From Globisporangium splendens (lineage: Eukaryota > Oomycota > Peronosporomycetes > Pythiales > Pythiaceae), in NCBI GenBank assembly GCA_006386115.1, contig VFIW01000064.1:213295-277294 (forward strand): a DNA stretch of 64,000 bases, written 5' to 3'. Position 1 is the first letter of the stretch, and each line of letters starts with the position of its first letter. Shown piece after piece: positions 10,396 to 18,783 of this stretch. The notes below the pieces were generated by a model that saw nothing but the letters and a program-made list of their open reading frames with translations, was not told the origin of the DNA and did no database searches. The position numbers and the translations under genes are program-made.

Positions 10396-11457
10396 ATGAA
10401 GCGACCAAGTGACCAAGTGAACCAAGGTGAAGAACGTCCGTTGTCTAAGCGACAGCAGACAGCTCCAGAACTCTTCGACGTATCCTCCATTCTGAAGAAG
10501 AAGGGGGATCTCGAGTTCTACAAGGAGCGATTCTTCAGTTGGCGTCGGATCAACAATCGTGATCCGAACCAACCCATCGCAGCCCAGAGAGACTCATGGC
10601 GAACATTCGTTCGTCTTGAGAACGAGAACCGAATGGAGCGTCTTCTTCGTCGTGGCAATGCTCGTGCCGAAAGAAGAACTCCTGCTGACGACAGAGCGAA
10701 TCCCAGCTCTGGTCGTCGTAGTGTCGCTCCTGGCGACGCTACAAGCGGTTCTCGTAGCTGCGGACCACGTCGGGAACATCAGACTCCAATGTCTGACGTG
10801 GTTCCCACGTGTCCGAGCTCGGTGGATATCCACGCCACCGAACTCTGTAGAAGCGTTGAGGACTCAACCGCTTCTTCCCACGAGTCGGTCGATCCTCATG
10901 ATCAACAATCGACTCAACCACCCAGCGATGATCTCCCTGAGAGTCTATCAATGGGGGTGGGGCTGAACGCCAAAACGATTGAGCGACTCTGGAAGTGGAA
11001 GAGTGCTCATCGCGCTCAGATTGAGACACTGGAAGTTCGCGATGCGATCCTTTCGGATCGGTGCGAGAGCCTCGAGGACCAAGTGAAGGAGCAGGAGCCG
11101 CGGATCGACTCGCTGACCTTTGGTCCCGCTCAGTATCGGGCTTTGGAGTCCCGTTTCGAGCAACGGTTCGAGCAAGTCCAGGGCGAACTTGAGCGACTCC
11201 AAAAGGCTGAGAAGGCTCGTGAAATGCATCACGAACGTCTGCTGCGCTCTGTGGAAGAGGCAGGGACGGCTCTTGAGGTACTCCGCAAGGAGTATAACTC
11301 GCGCCTTCTCGTGCTGGAAGCTGTGAAGGAGGAGTCCTTCGATGTGCTTCAGCGCCTTTACGCCGAGAAGAATCTCCAAAGCGATGAGCTGTTTGCTCTT
11401 CGCAATCAAGTGGAGAAGCTTCAAGATCAGCTCGACCGTTTGCGGAAGATCTCGTAG
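10396..11457 (+). CDS. Antisense coiled-coil ORF (aORF) of gypsy element A
   Basis: 353 residues on the strand opposite to pol, from the ATG at 10396. The N-terminus begins MKRPSDQV and is basic with a Trp/Phe-rich patch (FYKERFFSWRR). A Ser/Arg-rich middle follows, and from residue ~189 onward there is one long heptad-rich coiled coil starting LNAKTIERLWKWKS and ending LQDQLDRLRK. It overlaps the chromodomain and preceding linker of pol over 10739-11457. The homologous frame exists in element B (17658-18707), and its middle part recurs at 63735-64000. Between A and B the coiled-coil protein is clearly better conserved than the pol linker encoded opposite it. No known domain is recognised. 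A structural or nucleocapsid-like role is conceivable but is only a guess. Confidence 0.7.
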   Translation: MKRPSDQVNQGEERPLSKRQQTAPELFDVSSILKKKGDLEFYKERFFSWRRINNRDPNQPIAAQRDSWRTFVRLENENRMERLLRRGNARAERRTPADDRANPSSGRRSVAPGDATSGSRSCGPRREHQTPMSDVVPTCPSSVDIHATELCRSVEDSTASSHESVDPHDQQSTQPPSDDLPESLSMGVGLNAKTIERLWKWKSAHRAQIETLEVRDAILSDRCESLEDQVKEQEPRIDSLTFGPAQYRALESRFEQRFEQVQGELERLQKAEKAREMHHERLLRSVEEAGTALEVLRKEYNSRLLVLEAVKEESFDVLQRLYAEKNLQSDELFALRNQVEKLQDQLDRLRKIS

Positions 11458-11942
11458 GATCCGCTGATCCGCTTGGAAGGTAAGGCTTTAGTCTACCCAC
11501 ATAAAATGTAGGATGTAGACGCATGCGTGTAGGTATGTCTAGCGTGTAGGCATCACCATTGCATTTAACCACCTTGAACGGTCCAATGAACCTTGGCAGA
11601 AGCTTCGAGCTTCCCAAGTTGGACACTGCATGTTCAGGCAGGTTCGCCGTGCTAAGTAATACAAGATCATTGATCTTATATACTTGCTTGTTCTTCCTTC
11701 CGCTCTTGTCTGCTTGTTCCTTTTGCAGATCCTGAGCCTTCGCGATTGCGTCTCGAACAAACCTCACAACGGCTTGTCTCCTCACAATAAAATCATCGAC
11801 TTGCTGTTCCTCACGACTAGTGATGTCGTTGAGGGGTTTCATCGAGTCAAAGTTGGCTTTTAACTCAGAGGCAGCATTCGGGTCATACGACGACTGCGGC
11901 TTATTGCCTTTAGCCGTAGTCCCTCCCCCACTTAAGGTAGAG
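10739..11942 (-). pseudogene. 3' part of gypsy pol, element A (integrase tail and chromodomain)
   Basis: The frame is open from the junction at 11942 to the stop at 10739. It covers the end of the integrase (INDLVLLSTANLPEHA, a chromo-shadow-like GPFKVVK segment), a Ser/Arg/Pro-rich linker and a C-terminal chromodomain (WVVESIVDHEDR, FYRVRWRGYP, DTWEPRQTL). Protease, reverse transcriptase, RNase H and the integrase core are missing, so it cannot function alone. Confidence 0.8.
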
Positions 11943-12549
11943 TGTAATGGGCTAAGGCTGCCATTACATGCAAGGTGGCTCTTTGTGTGTGTCACACACC
12001 ACCTTGTGGAAATGCATTGTGGGTGCGAAGATATTGGGTGAAACACATAATAGTGATCCCCACATGCACTTGTGACGTCATCGTCTGACGTCAGAGCAAT
12101 CCGTGTCTGAGTTGAGTGTTGGTCGCTCGCAATCATTGAGATTCGGCGTGATTACGCACAACAGTACTCTAGACACGTGAGTGATGGTTCCTACTTGGTA
12201 AACTGCACTGGTGATGAGACCGACGTGTCTCTGCCACCTAAAGTGTGGCGCGAGCCAATCACTTTGCAGGGAATTTTCCACGGGACGTCAAGTTCAAGTT
12301 TCTCGAAGATCCCCTGGGTTCAACCTCAGTGTACCCTAGGTTTTATATATCAGATTCATAGGTTTTATTGTGCATGTTTAGGTTTTAGTTATAAAACCTC
12401 TAGGAGCCCTAGTGGTGTTTTACATGTAGTGTCAGGAACCATAAGCTCATTTCAATTCAGTTGCATTTTTGCCAAGTTCCTCTCAAGTCTTCCTCTTCAA
12501 GCGCAAGCGTGCGTGCCGTGTTTGAGGCTGTCTCGGATAGCCTCTTACA
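11943..12549 (+). repeat. LTR1, 5' LTR of element B (type I)
   Basis: 607 bp from TGTAATGGGC to AGCCTCTTACA. The first 60 bp hold nested inverted repeats (TGTAATGG/CCATTACA, then CAAGGTGG/CCACCTTG). A TATATA stretch in TTTTATATATCAG near 12340 may be a TATA-like element. Confidence 0.88.
12073..12093. promoter_or_regulatory. Paired TGACGTCA sites in LTR1
   Basis: Perfect copies at 12073-12080 and 12086-12093, with the same 13-bp spacing as in the other LTRs. Confidence 0.6.
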
Positions 12550-12551
12550 CC

Positions 12552-12567
12552 TGGTAGCACTTCGTAG
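12552..12567 (+). other. Likely primer-binding site of element B
   Basis: TGGTAGCACTTCG lies two bases after the LTR end, the usual place for a site complementary to a tRNA 3' CCA end. The same TGGTAGCACTTCG follows LTR2 at 19429. The priming tRNA is not identified. Confidence 0.6.
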
Positions 12568-12656
12568 TCCTTCCAACGACCAAGTCAAGAGTCTGCATAG
12601 GCCGCTTGTGTAGCGTGCGCGGACATTCCAAGACCCCTGTCCGATTGTGAGAAACA

Positions 12657-13700
12657 ATGGAAGGGATTGAGACGCCGATGGGCTCGATGCCTGGAGAGAC
12701 CGTGGAGCTGACGAATGAGCATTTTCCTCATTTGTCGAGCCACGAGTGGGCAGCCCTCGAGCGTATGCGAGCGGTCATCGGTGAGGCAGCTGTGATCAGC
12801 TTGCTGAGATCAGCGTCACCGGATGAGCAGAGGAACGCGGCTACGAGCTTCATGCATCACGAGATCATGAACTCTCATCGACAGCCCGCAACTCCTGTCA
12901 CGACGATGAGAGTGGCACCTCTGAAGCTCGATGTATCTCCGTACCGTGGCGGAGAGAACGAACCTCTAGCGAGATGGTTCGTTGAGTTGGATGCAGCAAT
13001 CACTGCAAGACAACTACGGGACCCAATGCAGCAAGTGTTGTTTGCGATGTCAAACCTTGCGGGTCGAGCGAAGAGTTGGGCGTATGGGAAGCGATTGGCG
13101 GAGCCACATTGCTTCTACGACCTGGACGACTTCAAGCGAGAGCTGAAGAAGGCTTTTGAGCCTCCGCAGAGCGAATTTCGGGCTCGCGCTGAGTTCTTAA
13201 AGCTTCGTCAGGGTAAATACGACCTACACTCGTACGCTCAACGAGCACGATACCTCGTGTCAAGTATCGTGAATGAGCCGATTGATGCCTCAACGCAAGT
13301 TGTGACATTCATGGCAGGGCTCAATGATGGTCCAATTCGGAACCAGCTGTTCCGCGAGTACCCCAAGACGCTGGATGAAGCCATCGAGCGAGCGATGCAA
13401 GAAGAATTCAGCATCAAGCAAGCCAAGTTCAACGGTTTCGGCCCTCGTCCTGTTCGACAACACGCAGTCACACACGACGGTCCAGAACCGATGGACATCT
13501 CGTATGCCGATGCGACTACAAGCAGATACCCACGCAATGACGGGAAGTGTTTCCGTTGTGGCAAGCCCGGTCACATCGCAAGAAATTGCAAGGTGTCCTT
13601 GCCAAGCCAGCAAGCGACACACGGTTCGCAATCGAATCGACCAGGCAGAGGCCGGCGATTCGAGCGTTCCCAACAGCCAAAAAACGGGAACGACCAGTAG
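12657..13700 (+). CDS. gag: Gag of gypsy element B
   Basis: 347 residues from the ATG at 12657. The central retrotransposon Gag domain is recognisable (PYRGGENEPLARWFVELD, then AFEPPQSEFRARAEFLKLRQ and QVVTFMAGLNDGPIRNQLF). A CCHC zinc knuckle, CFRCGKPGHIARNC, lies near residues 299-312, followed by a basic Arg/Gln tail. The product forms the particle and packages element RNA. The stop codon at 13698-13700 lies inside a hairpin just after a slippery heptamer, and the pol frame overlaps in -1, so part of the product should be extended into Gag-Pol. Confidence 0.9.
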   Translation: MEGIETPMGSMPGETVELTNEHFPHLSSHEWAALERMRAVIGEAAVISLLRSASPDEQRNAATSFMHHEIMNSHRQPATPVTTMRVAPLKLDVSPYRGGENEPLARWFVELDAAITARQLRDPMQQVLFAMSNLAGRAKSWAYGKRLAEPHCFYDLDDFKRELKKAFEPPQSEFRARAEFLKLRQGKYDLHSYAQRARYLVSSIVNEPIDASTQVVTFMAGLNDGPIRNQLFREYPKTLDEAIERAMQEEFSIKQAKFNGFGPRPVRQHAVTHDGPEPMDISYADATTSRYPRNDGKCFRCGKPGHIARNCKVSLPSQQATHGSQSNRPGRGRRFERSQQPKNGNDQ

Positions 13701-16700
13701 GAGCGGGGCTCCCTACTGGGCGAACAAAGAGTTCTGTGAATGTCGTGGAAGCGCAGAACTCTTGCCCCGGTGTGCGCAACGCACATGAAGTTTCCGCGAA
13801 CAGATGTGAGCGTGTCGAGCAAGAGCCAGCCTTGATAGTCCACAAGGTTAAGGTAGATGGTTACTCAGAACCTCTACGGGCTCTTGTAGACACTGGTGCG
13901 TCGAACAATTTTGTCCGCACACAAGTGGTGAGAAGGCAAGGTTTGGACCTGCCTATCTCGAACAAGGAAATGATCGTTCGCTTGGCGAATGGATCGGAAG
14001 TGACGATGCCTAAGCGCGTGTTGCGTATGGCAATCGAATGTGATGATTTCCGAGGCGAAGATGAGTTTATTCTACTCGACCTCGATGACAAGTTTGATCT
14101 GATTCTGGGAATGCCCTGGTTGAGAAGGTACCAACCGAGCATCGACTGGAAGAAGAAGAAGATCAGCGTCGACAAGCAAGTCGACGAAGACCTCAGCTGC
14201 CAGGCAGCAAGAGAGGTGATTTGGGCATATACATCTGTTGAAGATGTGTCTAATGAGAGTCAGGCGTGCGATGGCCCCTCACACTCAAATGACAAGCCCG
14301 TGAAGACCACTGGAGGTGGAGTAGTCAGGCGCCAGAAAAAGACTACTCCTGTAGCCAAGAGCGATGAAGAGTTCCGCTCTGGCAGGGTTAAAGAAGACAA
14401 GAAGACCGACGAAGAAGAACGAAGATCTGCAAGCGTCCCTGATCAAGACACAAGAAAGGCAGAAGATGAAGTGAAGCGACAAGAACAAGCCACTTCAAGC
14501 GAATATGTGAACGTCGCAGTCTACAATGAAGAAGGTGACAGCCAGATAGTGCGTCACGTACAAGTGGAAAATCCTCCAAGTCTGGCTCAAGAATTGATTT
14601 CCTTGCCGTTGATGAGCAAGAAGACGCTTAAGCGTAGCCTGGCGAAAGGCGAAATTTCGCAAATTTGTGCGATCGTCGATGAAGTTGCCGACGATGTCAT
14701 CAACACTGCGGAAGTGTTAGATGAGAAGACACGGAAGGAGAGGTTTGATGAGCAGTCGTGGGACGCTCTAAAGACAAACCCCGTGTATGGACTTGTCAAG
14801 GAATATGCGGACATATTTCCAGACAAAGTGCCGGACGAATTGCCGCAGGACAGAGGCATTCGTCACGAGATAGATGTACTTCCGGGAACGAAGTACTGTA
14901 TCACGAGGCAATGGCCGCTACCGAAGGAACAAGTCGATGCGATCGACGAGTTCTTCGCGCAGCGACAGAAGGCTGGCCATGTGCGCGAGAGCAAGTCTCC
15001 GCACTGTAGTCCCACCTTCTGTGTGAAGAAGGCCACAGGCGGTTGGCGCATTGTTCACGCATTCAACAAATTGAATGATGCGACCATACCTGCTCAGACC
15101 CCAGTTCCACGCAAGGATATGATCCTTGATGGAATGGTTGGCAGCACTGTCTTTAGCGCGATCGATCTGAAAGACGGGTTCTATCAGATTCGAATGCGCG
15201 AGAGCGATGTACCATTTACAGCAGTTAGCACCCCTAGTGGTATGCTGTGGGAGTGGATGGTGATGCCACAAGGTCTGAAGAACGCACCAGCAACTTTCAA
15301 CAGAATGGTCACGAATGTACTTCGTCCATTGAGAGAGTTTGCACCGAGCTACTTTGACGACATATTCGTTCATAGTAAGGCCTCGGAAGGGAAGAAAGAT
15401 GTCGATGTTCATCTTGAACATCTTCGTCAAGTCTTTCAAGTTATGCGTGAGAACAAACTGTACGCTAACTTGAAGAAATGCATCTTCTTCGCCCCCGAGA
15501 TCCCTGTACTCGGTTGCTTTGTTGGCAAGAATGGCGTTCGGGTCGATCCTGAGAAGGTCAAGTCTATCGACGATTGGCCTATTCCTCAGAACGTCAAACA
15601 GCTACGTCAGTGGCTGGGTTTGGCCAACTATTTGCAAAAATACACGCGCAACTATGCAGCGTTAGTGCAACCCCTCACGAGTCTTTTGAAGAAAGATAAT
15701 GAGTGGGAATGGTCAGAGGAACATCAGGCAGCGTTTGCCGAAGTAAAGAAGAGCTTAAGAGAAGCTCCTGTCCTAGCTCTCGCAGACCATGAGAAGCCGT
15801 TCCATGCAGTCTGCGATGCGAGCGACTATGCCATCGGGTGTGCACTGATGCAACACGATGATGAGGGCAAAGAAAGAGTTGTGTCGTATCAGTCACGACA
15901 ACTCAGGCCCGCAGAACGGAACTATCCGGTCCATGACAAGGAACTATTGGCCATGAAGTATGCATTGGCAAAGTTCCGAGTCTATTTGCTTGGTGAAAAG
16001 CAGTTCGCTATTTACACTGATCACGCATCACTGCGGACAGCTGTAAAGACGCCTCACCTATCGCAAAGAATGGCAAGATGGTTTTCCTTCTTCGCTGAGT
16101 ACAACTTTGTTGTACATTACAAGCCCGGCAAGTCAAACATTCTTGCCGATGCGCTGTCAAGACGTCCGGATTATGATCCGAAGAACAAGAGTGACGACAC
16201 GAACGGAGCGTGCCGACTCTGTGAAGATGTCAACGCGATTGCTACGGGAGTGACAAGCACAGTCCAAGAAGAGATCACTGAGGGATACAAGCAAGACGAA
16301 GCATGCCAAGAACTGATCAAGTATTTCAAGAATCCCTCAGAGAAGGCACTCCAGAGCCTCCCACCAAGAGCAAGATCGCGTGTTCACCGTTACAGCATGC
16401 ACAATGAGCTGCTGTACTATACGGTTGACGAAGGGGATCCAGCGAGGATCGTTGTCCCCAACGACGAAGGTCTGCGTCATCGACTCTTGTACGAGTATCA
16501 TGACGGTCCTTCGAGTGGCCATCTCGGACGTGAGAAAACGTTTCTCAACTTGTCTCGAGATTACTACTGGCCTCACATGTACAAGTGGGTGCGCAAGTAT
16601 GTAAGGACTTGCGAAGTGTGCCAAAGAGTTAAGCCATCCGGCTCTACTCGGGCCCCACTTCGTTCATTGGCTGTCCCTCAGGACAGTTGGAAGTCTGTGA

Positions 16701-18382
16701 GTATGGATTTCATATTCGGACTTCCAAGAGACAAACACGGACGCAATGGCATCCTTGTGTTTGTGGACCGATTCAGCAAGATGGTCCATCTTGCGCCTGT
16801 TTCGGATAAGATCTCGGCAGAGATGACTGCGAAAGTCTTTGTAGACGTGGTGTTCCGTCTACATGGTCTGCCCTCGGAGATCGTATCAGACCGTGACACT
16901 CGGTTTACGTCTAGGTTTTGGCGAACTCTGTTTGGCATTTTGGATACAAAACTATCCATGTCAACAGCAGCACACCCAGAGACAGACGGTCAAACTGAAC
17001 GAGTGAATCGTGTCCTTGAAGACGTGTTGCGCAGTTATGCGACGTCTTTCGGAGAGTGGAGTGAGTTTCTCCCTCTCGCAGAGTTTGCGTTGAACAACTC
17101 CACGCATGTCTCGACAGGTCATACCCCGTTCTATGTGAACTACGGACTCCACCCGAGAGTGCCAGCGTCACTAGTGGGAGAGGTTTCTACCTTAAGTGGG
17201 GGAGAGACTATGGCTAAGGAGCCACAGTCGGATCTGAATGCTGTCACAGAGTTAAAAGCGAATTTTGACTCGATGAAACCTCTAGACGACATGACAAGTC
17301 GTGAGGAACAGCAAGTCGATGACTTTATTGTGAGGAGACAAGCCGTTGTGAGGTTTGTTCGAGACGCAATTGCAAAGGCTCAGGATCTGCAAAAGGAACA
17401 AGCAGATAGGAGCGGAAGGAAGAACAAGCAAGTTTATAAGATCAATGATCTTGTATTACTTAGCACGGCTAATCTACCTGAACACGCAGTGTCTAACTTG
17501 GGGAGTTCGAAACTTCTGCCAAGATATATTGGACCGCTCAGGGTAGTTAAATGCAATGGTGATGCCTACACACTAGACATTCCTAAACGCATGCGACTAC
17601 ACCCTACGTTCTACGTAGGTCGACTAAAGCCTTACCTTCCAAGTGGGTCAGCGAACCCTACAGAGCCTTTGGCAGACGATCAAGTCGATCCTGAAGTCGC
17701 TCCACCAGCTCGCGAAGAGTCTGTAACTCATCGTCATGGAGCTTCTTCTCGGCATAAAGGCGCTGAAGCACATCAAAGGACTCGTCCTTTATTGTCTCCA
17801 ACGCGAGAAGGCGACCATGATACTCCTTCCGAAGTATCTCAAGAGAAGTCCCTGCCTCTTCCACAGAGCGCAGTAGACGTTCGTGATACGCATCGCGAGC
17901 TTTCTCAGCCTTCTGGAGTCGTTCAAGCTCGGCTTGAATCTTCTCGAACCTCTGTTCGAAATGTGACTCCATTGTCGAACGCTGGGCAAGACCATCGAAG
18001 AGCAAGTCGATCTTCGACTCCTGCTCCTTCAACCGGTCTTCGAGGCTTTCGCACCGGTCTTCGAGTACCGCGTTGCGAACTTCAAGAGCCTCGATCTGAG
18101 CGCGGTGAGCACTCTTCCACTTCCAGAGTCGCTCAATCGTTTTCGCGTTCAGCCCCACCTCCTCTGATCGATCATCAGGGAGAGTGTCGTTGGATCGTTG
18201 AGTCGATAGTCGATCACGAGGATCGATCGACTCGTCGTCGAGGAGAGAAGTCGTTGAACCGTCAACGCTTCTACAGAGTACGGTGGCTTGGCTATCCGCC
18301 GGACTCGGACACGTGGGAACCTCGAGAGACTCTTCAGTCTGATGTCCCCGACGTGGTTCACAGTTACGAACAGAGCTTGTAG
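13547..18382 (+). CDS. pol: Pol of gypsy element B (protease, RT, RNase H, integrase, chromodomain)
   Basis: The frame is open for 1611 codons; the translated part probably begins at the frameshift near 13683. Domains in order: aspartic protease with LVDTGASNNF (~13884), reverse transcriptase with YFDDIFVHS (~15350), RNase H beginning VCDASDYAIG (~15810), integrase zinc finger (H...H, then CEVCQ, 16498-16625), the integrase catalytic core (SMDFIFG ~16703, VSDRDTRF ~16890, ETDGQTERVNR ~16980), and a C-terminal chromodomain (18180-18370, FYRVRWLGYP, DTWEPRETL). This order is that of Ty3/gypsy chromoviruses. No stop or frameshift is seen, so the protein may still be functional. The long Ser/Arg/Pro-rich linker before the chromodomain lies opposite the antisense coiled-coil gene. 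Confidence 0.92.
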   Translation: MFPLWQARSHRKKLQGVLAKPASDTRFAIESTRQRPAIRAFPTAKKRERPVGAGLPTGRTKSSVNVVEAQNSCPGVRNAHEVSANRCERVEQEPALIVHKVKVDGYSEPLRALVDTGASNNFVRTQVVRRQGLDLPISNKEMIVRLANGSEVTMPKRVLRMAIECDDFRGEDEFILLDLDDKFDLILGMPWLRRYQPSIDWKKKKISVDKQVDEDLSCQAAREVIWAYTSVEDVSNESQACDGPSHSNDKPVKTTGGGVVRRQKKTTPVAKSDEEFRSGRVKEDKKTDEEERRSASVPDQDTRKAEDEVKRQEQATSSEYVNVAVYNEEGDSQIVRHVQVENPPSLAQELISLPLMSKKTLKRSLAKGEISQICAIVDEVADDVINTAEVLDEKTRKERFDEQSWDALKTNPVYGLVKEYADIFPDKVPDELPQDRGIRHEIDVLPGTKYCITRQWPLPKEQVDAIDEFFAQRQKAGHVRESKSPHCSPTFCVKKATGGWRIVHAFNKLNDATIPAQTPVPRKDMILDGMVGSTVFSAIDLKDGFYQIRMRESDVPFTAVSTPSGMLWEWMVMPQGLKNAPATFNRMVTNVLRPLREFAPSYFDDIFVHSKASEGKKDVDVHLEHLRQVFQVMRENKLYANLKKCIFFAPEIPVLGCFVGKNGVRVDPEKVKSIDDWPIPQNVKQLRQWLGLANYLQKYTRNYAALVQPLTSLLKKDNEWEWSEEHQAAFAEVKKSLREAPVLALADHEKPFHAVCDASDYAIGCALMQHDDEGKERVVSYQSRQLRPAERNYPVHDKELLAMKYALAKFRVYLLGEKQFAIYTDHASLRTAVKTPHLSQRMARWFSFFAEYNFVVHYKPGKSNILADALSRRPDYDPKNKSDDTNGACRLCEDVNAIATGVTSTVQEEITEGYKQDEACQELIKYFKNPSEKALQSLPPRARSRVHRYSMHNELLYYTVDEGDPARIVVPNDEGLRHRLLYEYHDGPSSGHLGREKTFLNLSRDYYWPHMYKWVRKYVRTCEVCQRVKPSGSTRAPLRSLAVPQDSWKSVSMDFIFGLPRDKHGRNGILVFVDRFSKMVHLAPVSDKISAEMTAKVFVDVVFRLHGLPSEIVSDRDTRFTSRFWRTLFGILDTKLSMSTAAHPETDGQTERVNRVLEDVLRSYATSFGEWSEFLPLAEFALNNSTHVSTGHTPFYVNYGLHPRVPASLVGEVSTLSGGETMAKEPQSDLNAVTELKANFDSMKPLDDMTSREEQQVDDFIVRRQAVVRFVRDAIAKAQDLQKEQADRSGRKNKQVYKINDLVLLSTANLPEHAVSNLGSSKLLPRYIGPLRVVKCNGDAYTLDIPKRMRLHPTFYVGRLKPYLPSGSANPTEPLADDQVDPEVAPPAREESVTHRHGASSRHKGAEAHQRTRPLLSPTREGDHDTPSEVSQEKSLPLPQSAVDVRDTHRELSQPSGVVQARLESSRTSVRNVTPLSNAGQDHRRASRSSTPAPSTGLRGFRTGLRVPRCELQEPRSERGEHSSTSRVAQSFSRSAPPPLIDHQGECRWIVESIVDHEDRSTRRRGEKSLNRQRFYRVRWLGYPPDSDTWEPRETLQSDVPDVVHSYEQSL
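13679..13719 (+). promoter_or_regulatory. Programmed -1 frameshift signal between gag and pol
   Basis: The slippery heptamer A AAA AAC (13679-13685) is in the correct gag phase. An 8-nt spacer is followed by a hairpin at 13694-13719: an 8-bp stem CCAGTAGG/CCTACTGG, a bulge, three inner pairs and a GGG loop. The gag stop is in the stem. Shifting -1 at the heptamer leads directly into the pol frame (KKRERPVGAG). Confidence 0.8.
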
Positions 18383-18707
18383 TGCTCTCGCGAGCACTAG
18401 AACGACGAGAGCCAAGCTCTTTATGGTCGTTCTCGAGCGTGCCTCCTAGGTTCCCTAGCAAACGCTCGACAAGATTCTCGTTCTCGAGTCAGACAAACGT
18501 CTTCCACGACTCGAGCTTCGCTGTGCTGGACTGGCCAGGATCGTCGCTGCCGGACATCTTGCGCCAGAGGAAGAACAACTCCTTGTAGAACCGACGTCCT
18601 CCACGCTTCTTGCGAATAGCGGAGATGTCGTACAAGCCGGGAGTCGTCCGCTGCCGCTTTGGCTCGGGCTGTTCTTCGCGCTTCACTTGGTCGCTTGATC
18701 GCTTCAT
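17658..18707 (-). pseudogene. Antisense coiled-coil ORF (aORF) of element B, one nonsense codon
   Basis: Starts at the ATG at 18707 (MKRSSDQVKREEQ) and runs 349 codons to 17658, on the strand opposite to pol and overlapping it by 725 bp. One TGA at 18491-18489 interrupts it where element A has CGA (Arg, in the FVRLENEN context); the rest of the frame is open. The C-terminal ~165 residues are a heptad-rich coiled coil highly similar to that of element A (shared LNAKTIERLWKWKSAHRAQI and ERLQKAEKAR). An initiator-like TCACTTTC lies at 18724-18717, again placing the start base 15 nt before the ATG. Confidence 0.7.
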
Positions 18708-18716
18708 GGTCAATTG

Positions 18717-18724
18717 GAAAGTGA
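18717..18724 (-). promoter_or_regulatory. Oomycete-type initiator before the antisense gene of element B
   Basis: TCACTTTC followed by CAATTGACC on the minus strand, immediately upstream of the antisense ATG. It matches YCAYTYYY and mirrors the arrangement in element A. Confidence 0.5.
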
Positions 18725-18770
18725 GAGCGGGTGCCTCTTCCGAAAGAAGTAAAGTCCGTGATGGAACTTT

Positions 18771-18783
18771 AAGGGAGGGATGA
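18771..18783 (+). other. Polypurine tract of element B
   Basis: AAGGGAGGGATGA lies directly before the TGTAATGG start of LTR2, the expected place for the plus-strand primer. Element A has the matching AAGGAGGGGATGA before its own LTR. Confidence 0.7.

Larger units (their letters stand above)
9668..11942 (-). mobile_element. Ty3/gypsy element A, 3' end only (minus strand)
   Basis: This is the 3' part of a chromodomain gypsy element lying on the minus strand: the end of pol (from 11942 down to 10739), a purine-rich tract, and the 3' LTR (10319-9668). The pol part starts at the integrase C-terminal region, next to the sequence CTACCTTAAG that is also present in elements C and D. It abuts LTR1 of element B directly, so A was either cut by insertion of B or truncated by rearrangement. 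The missing 5' part is not elsewhere in the window. Confidence 0.85.

Noticed and set aside
13547..13680. Pol of element B starting at the first codon of its open frame
   Set aside because: This stretch overlaps the gag zinc knuckle in another phase; the frameshift site near 13683 is a better entry point.
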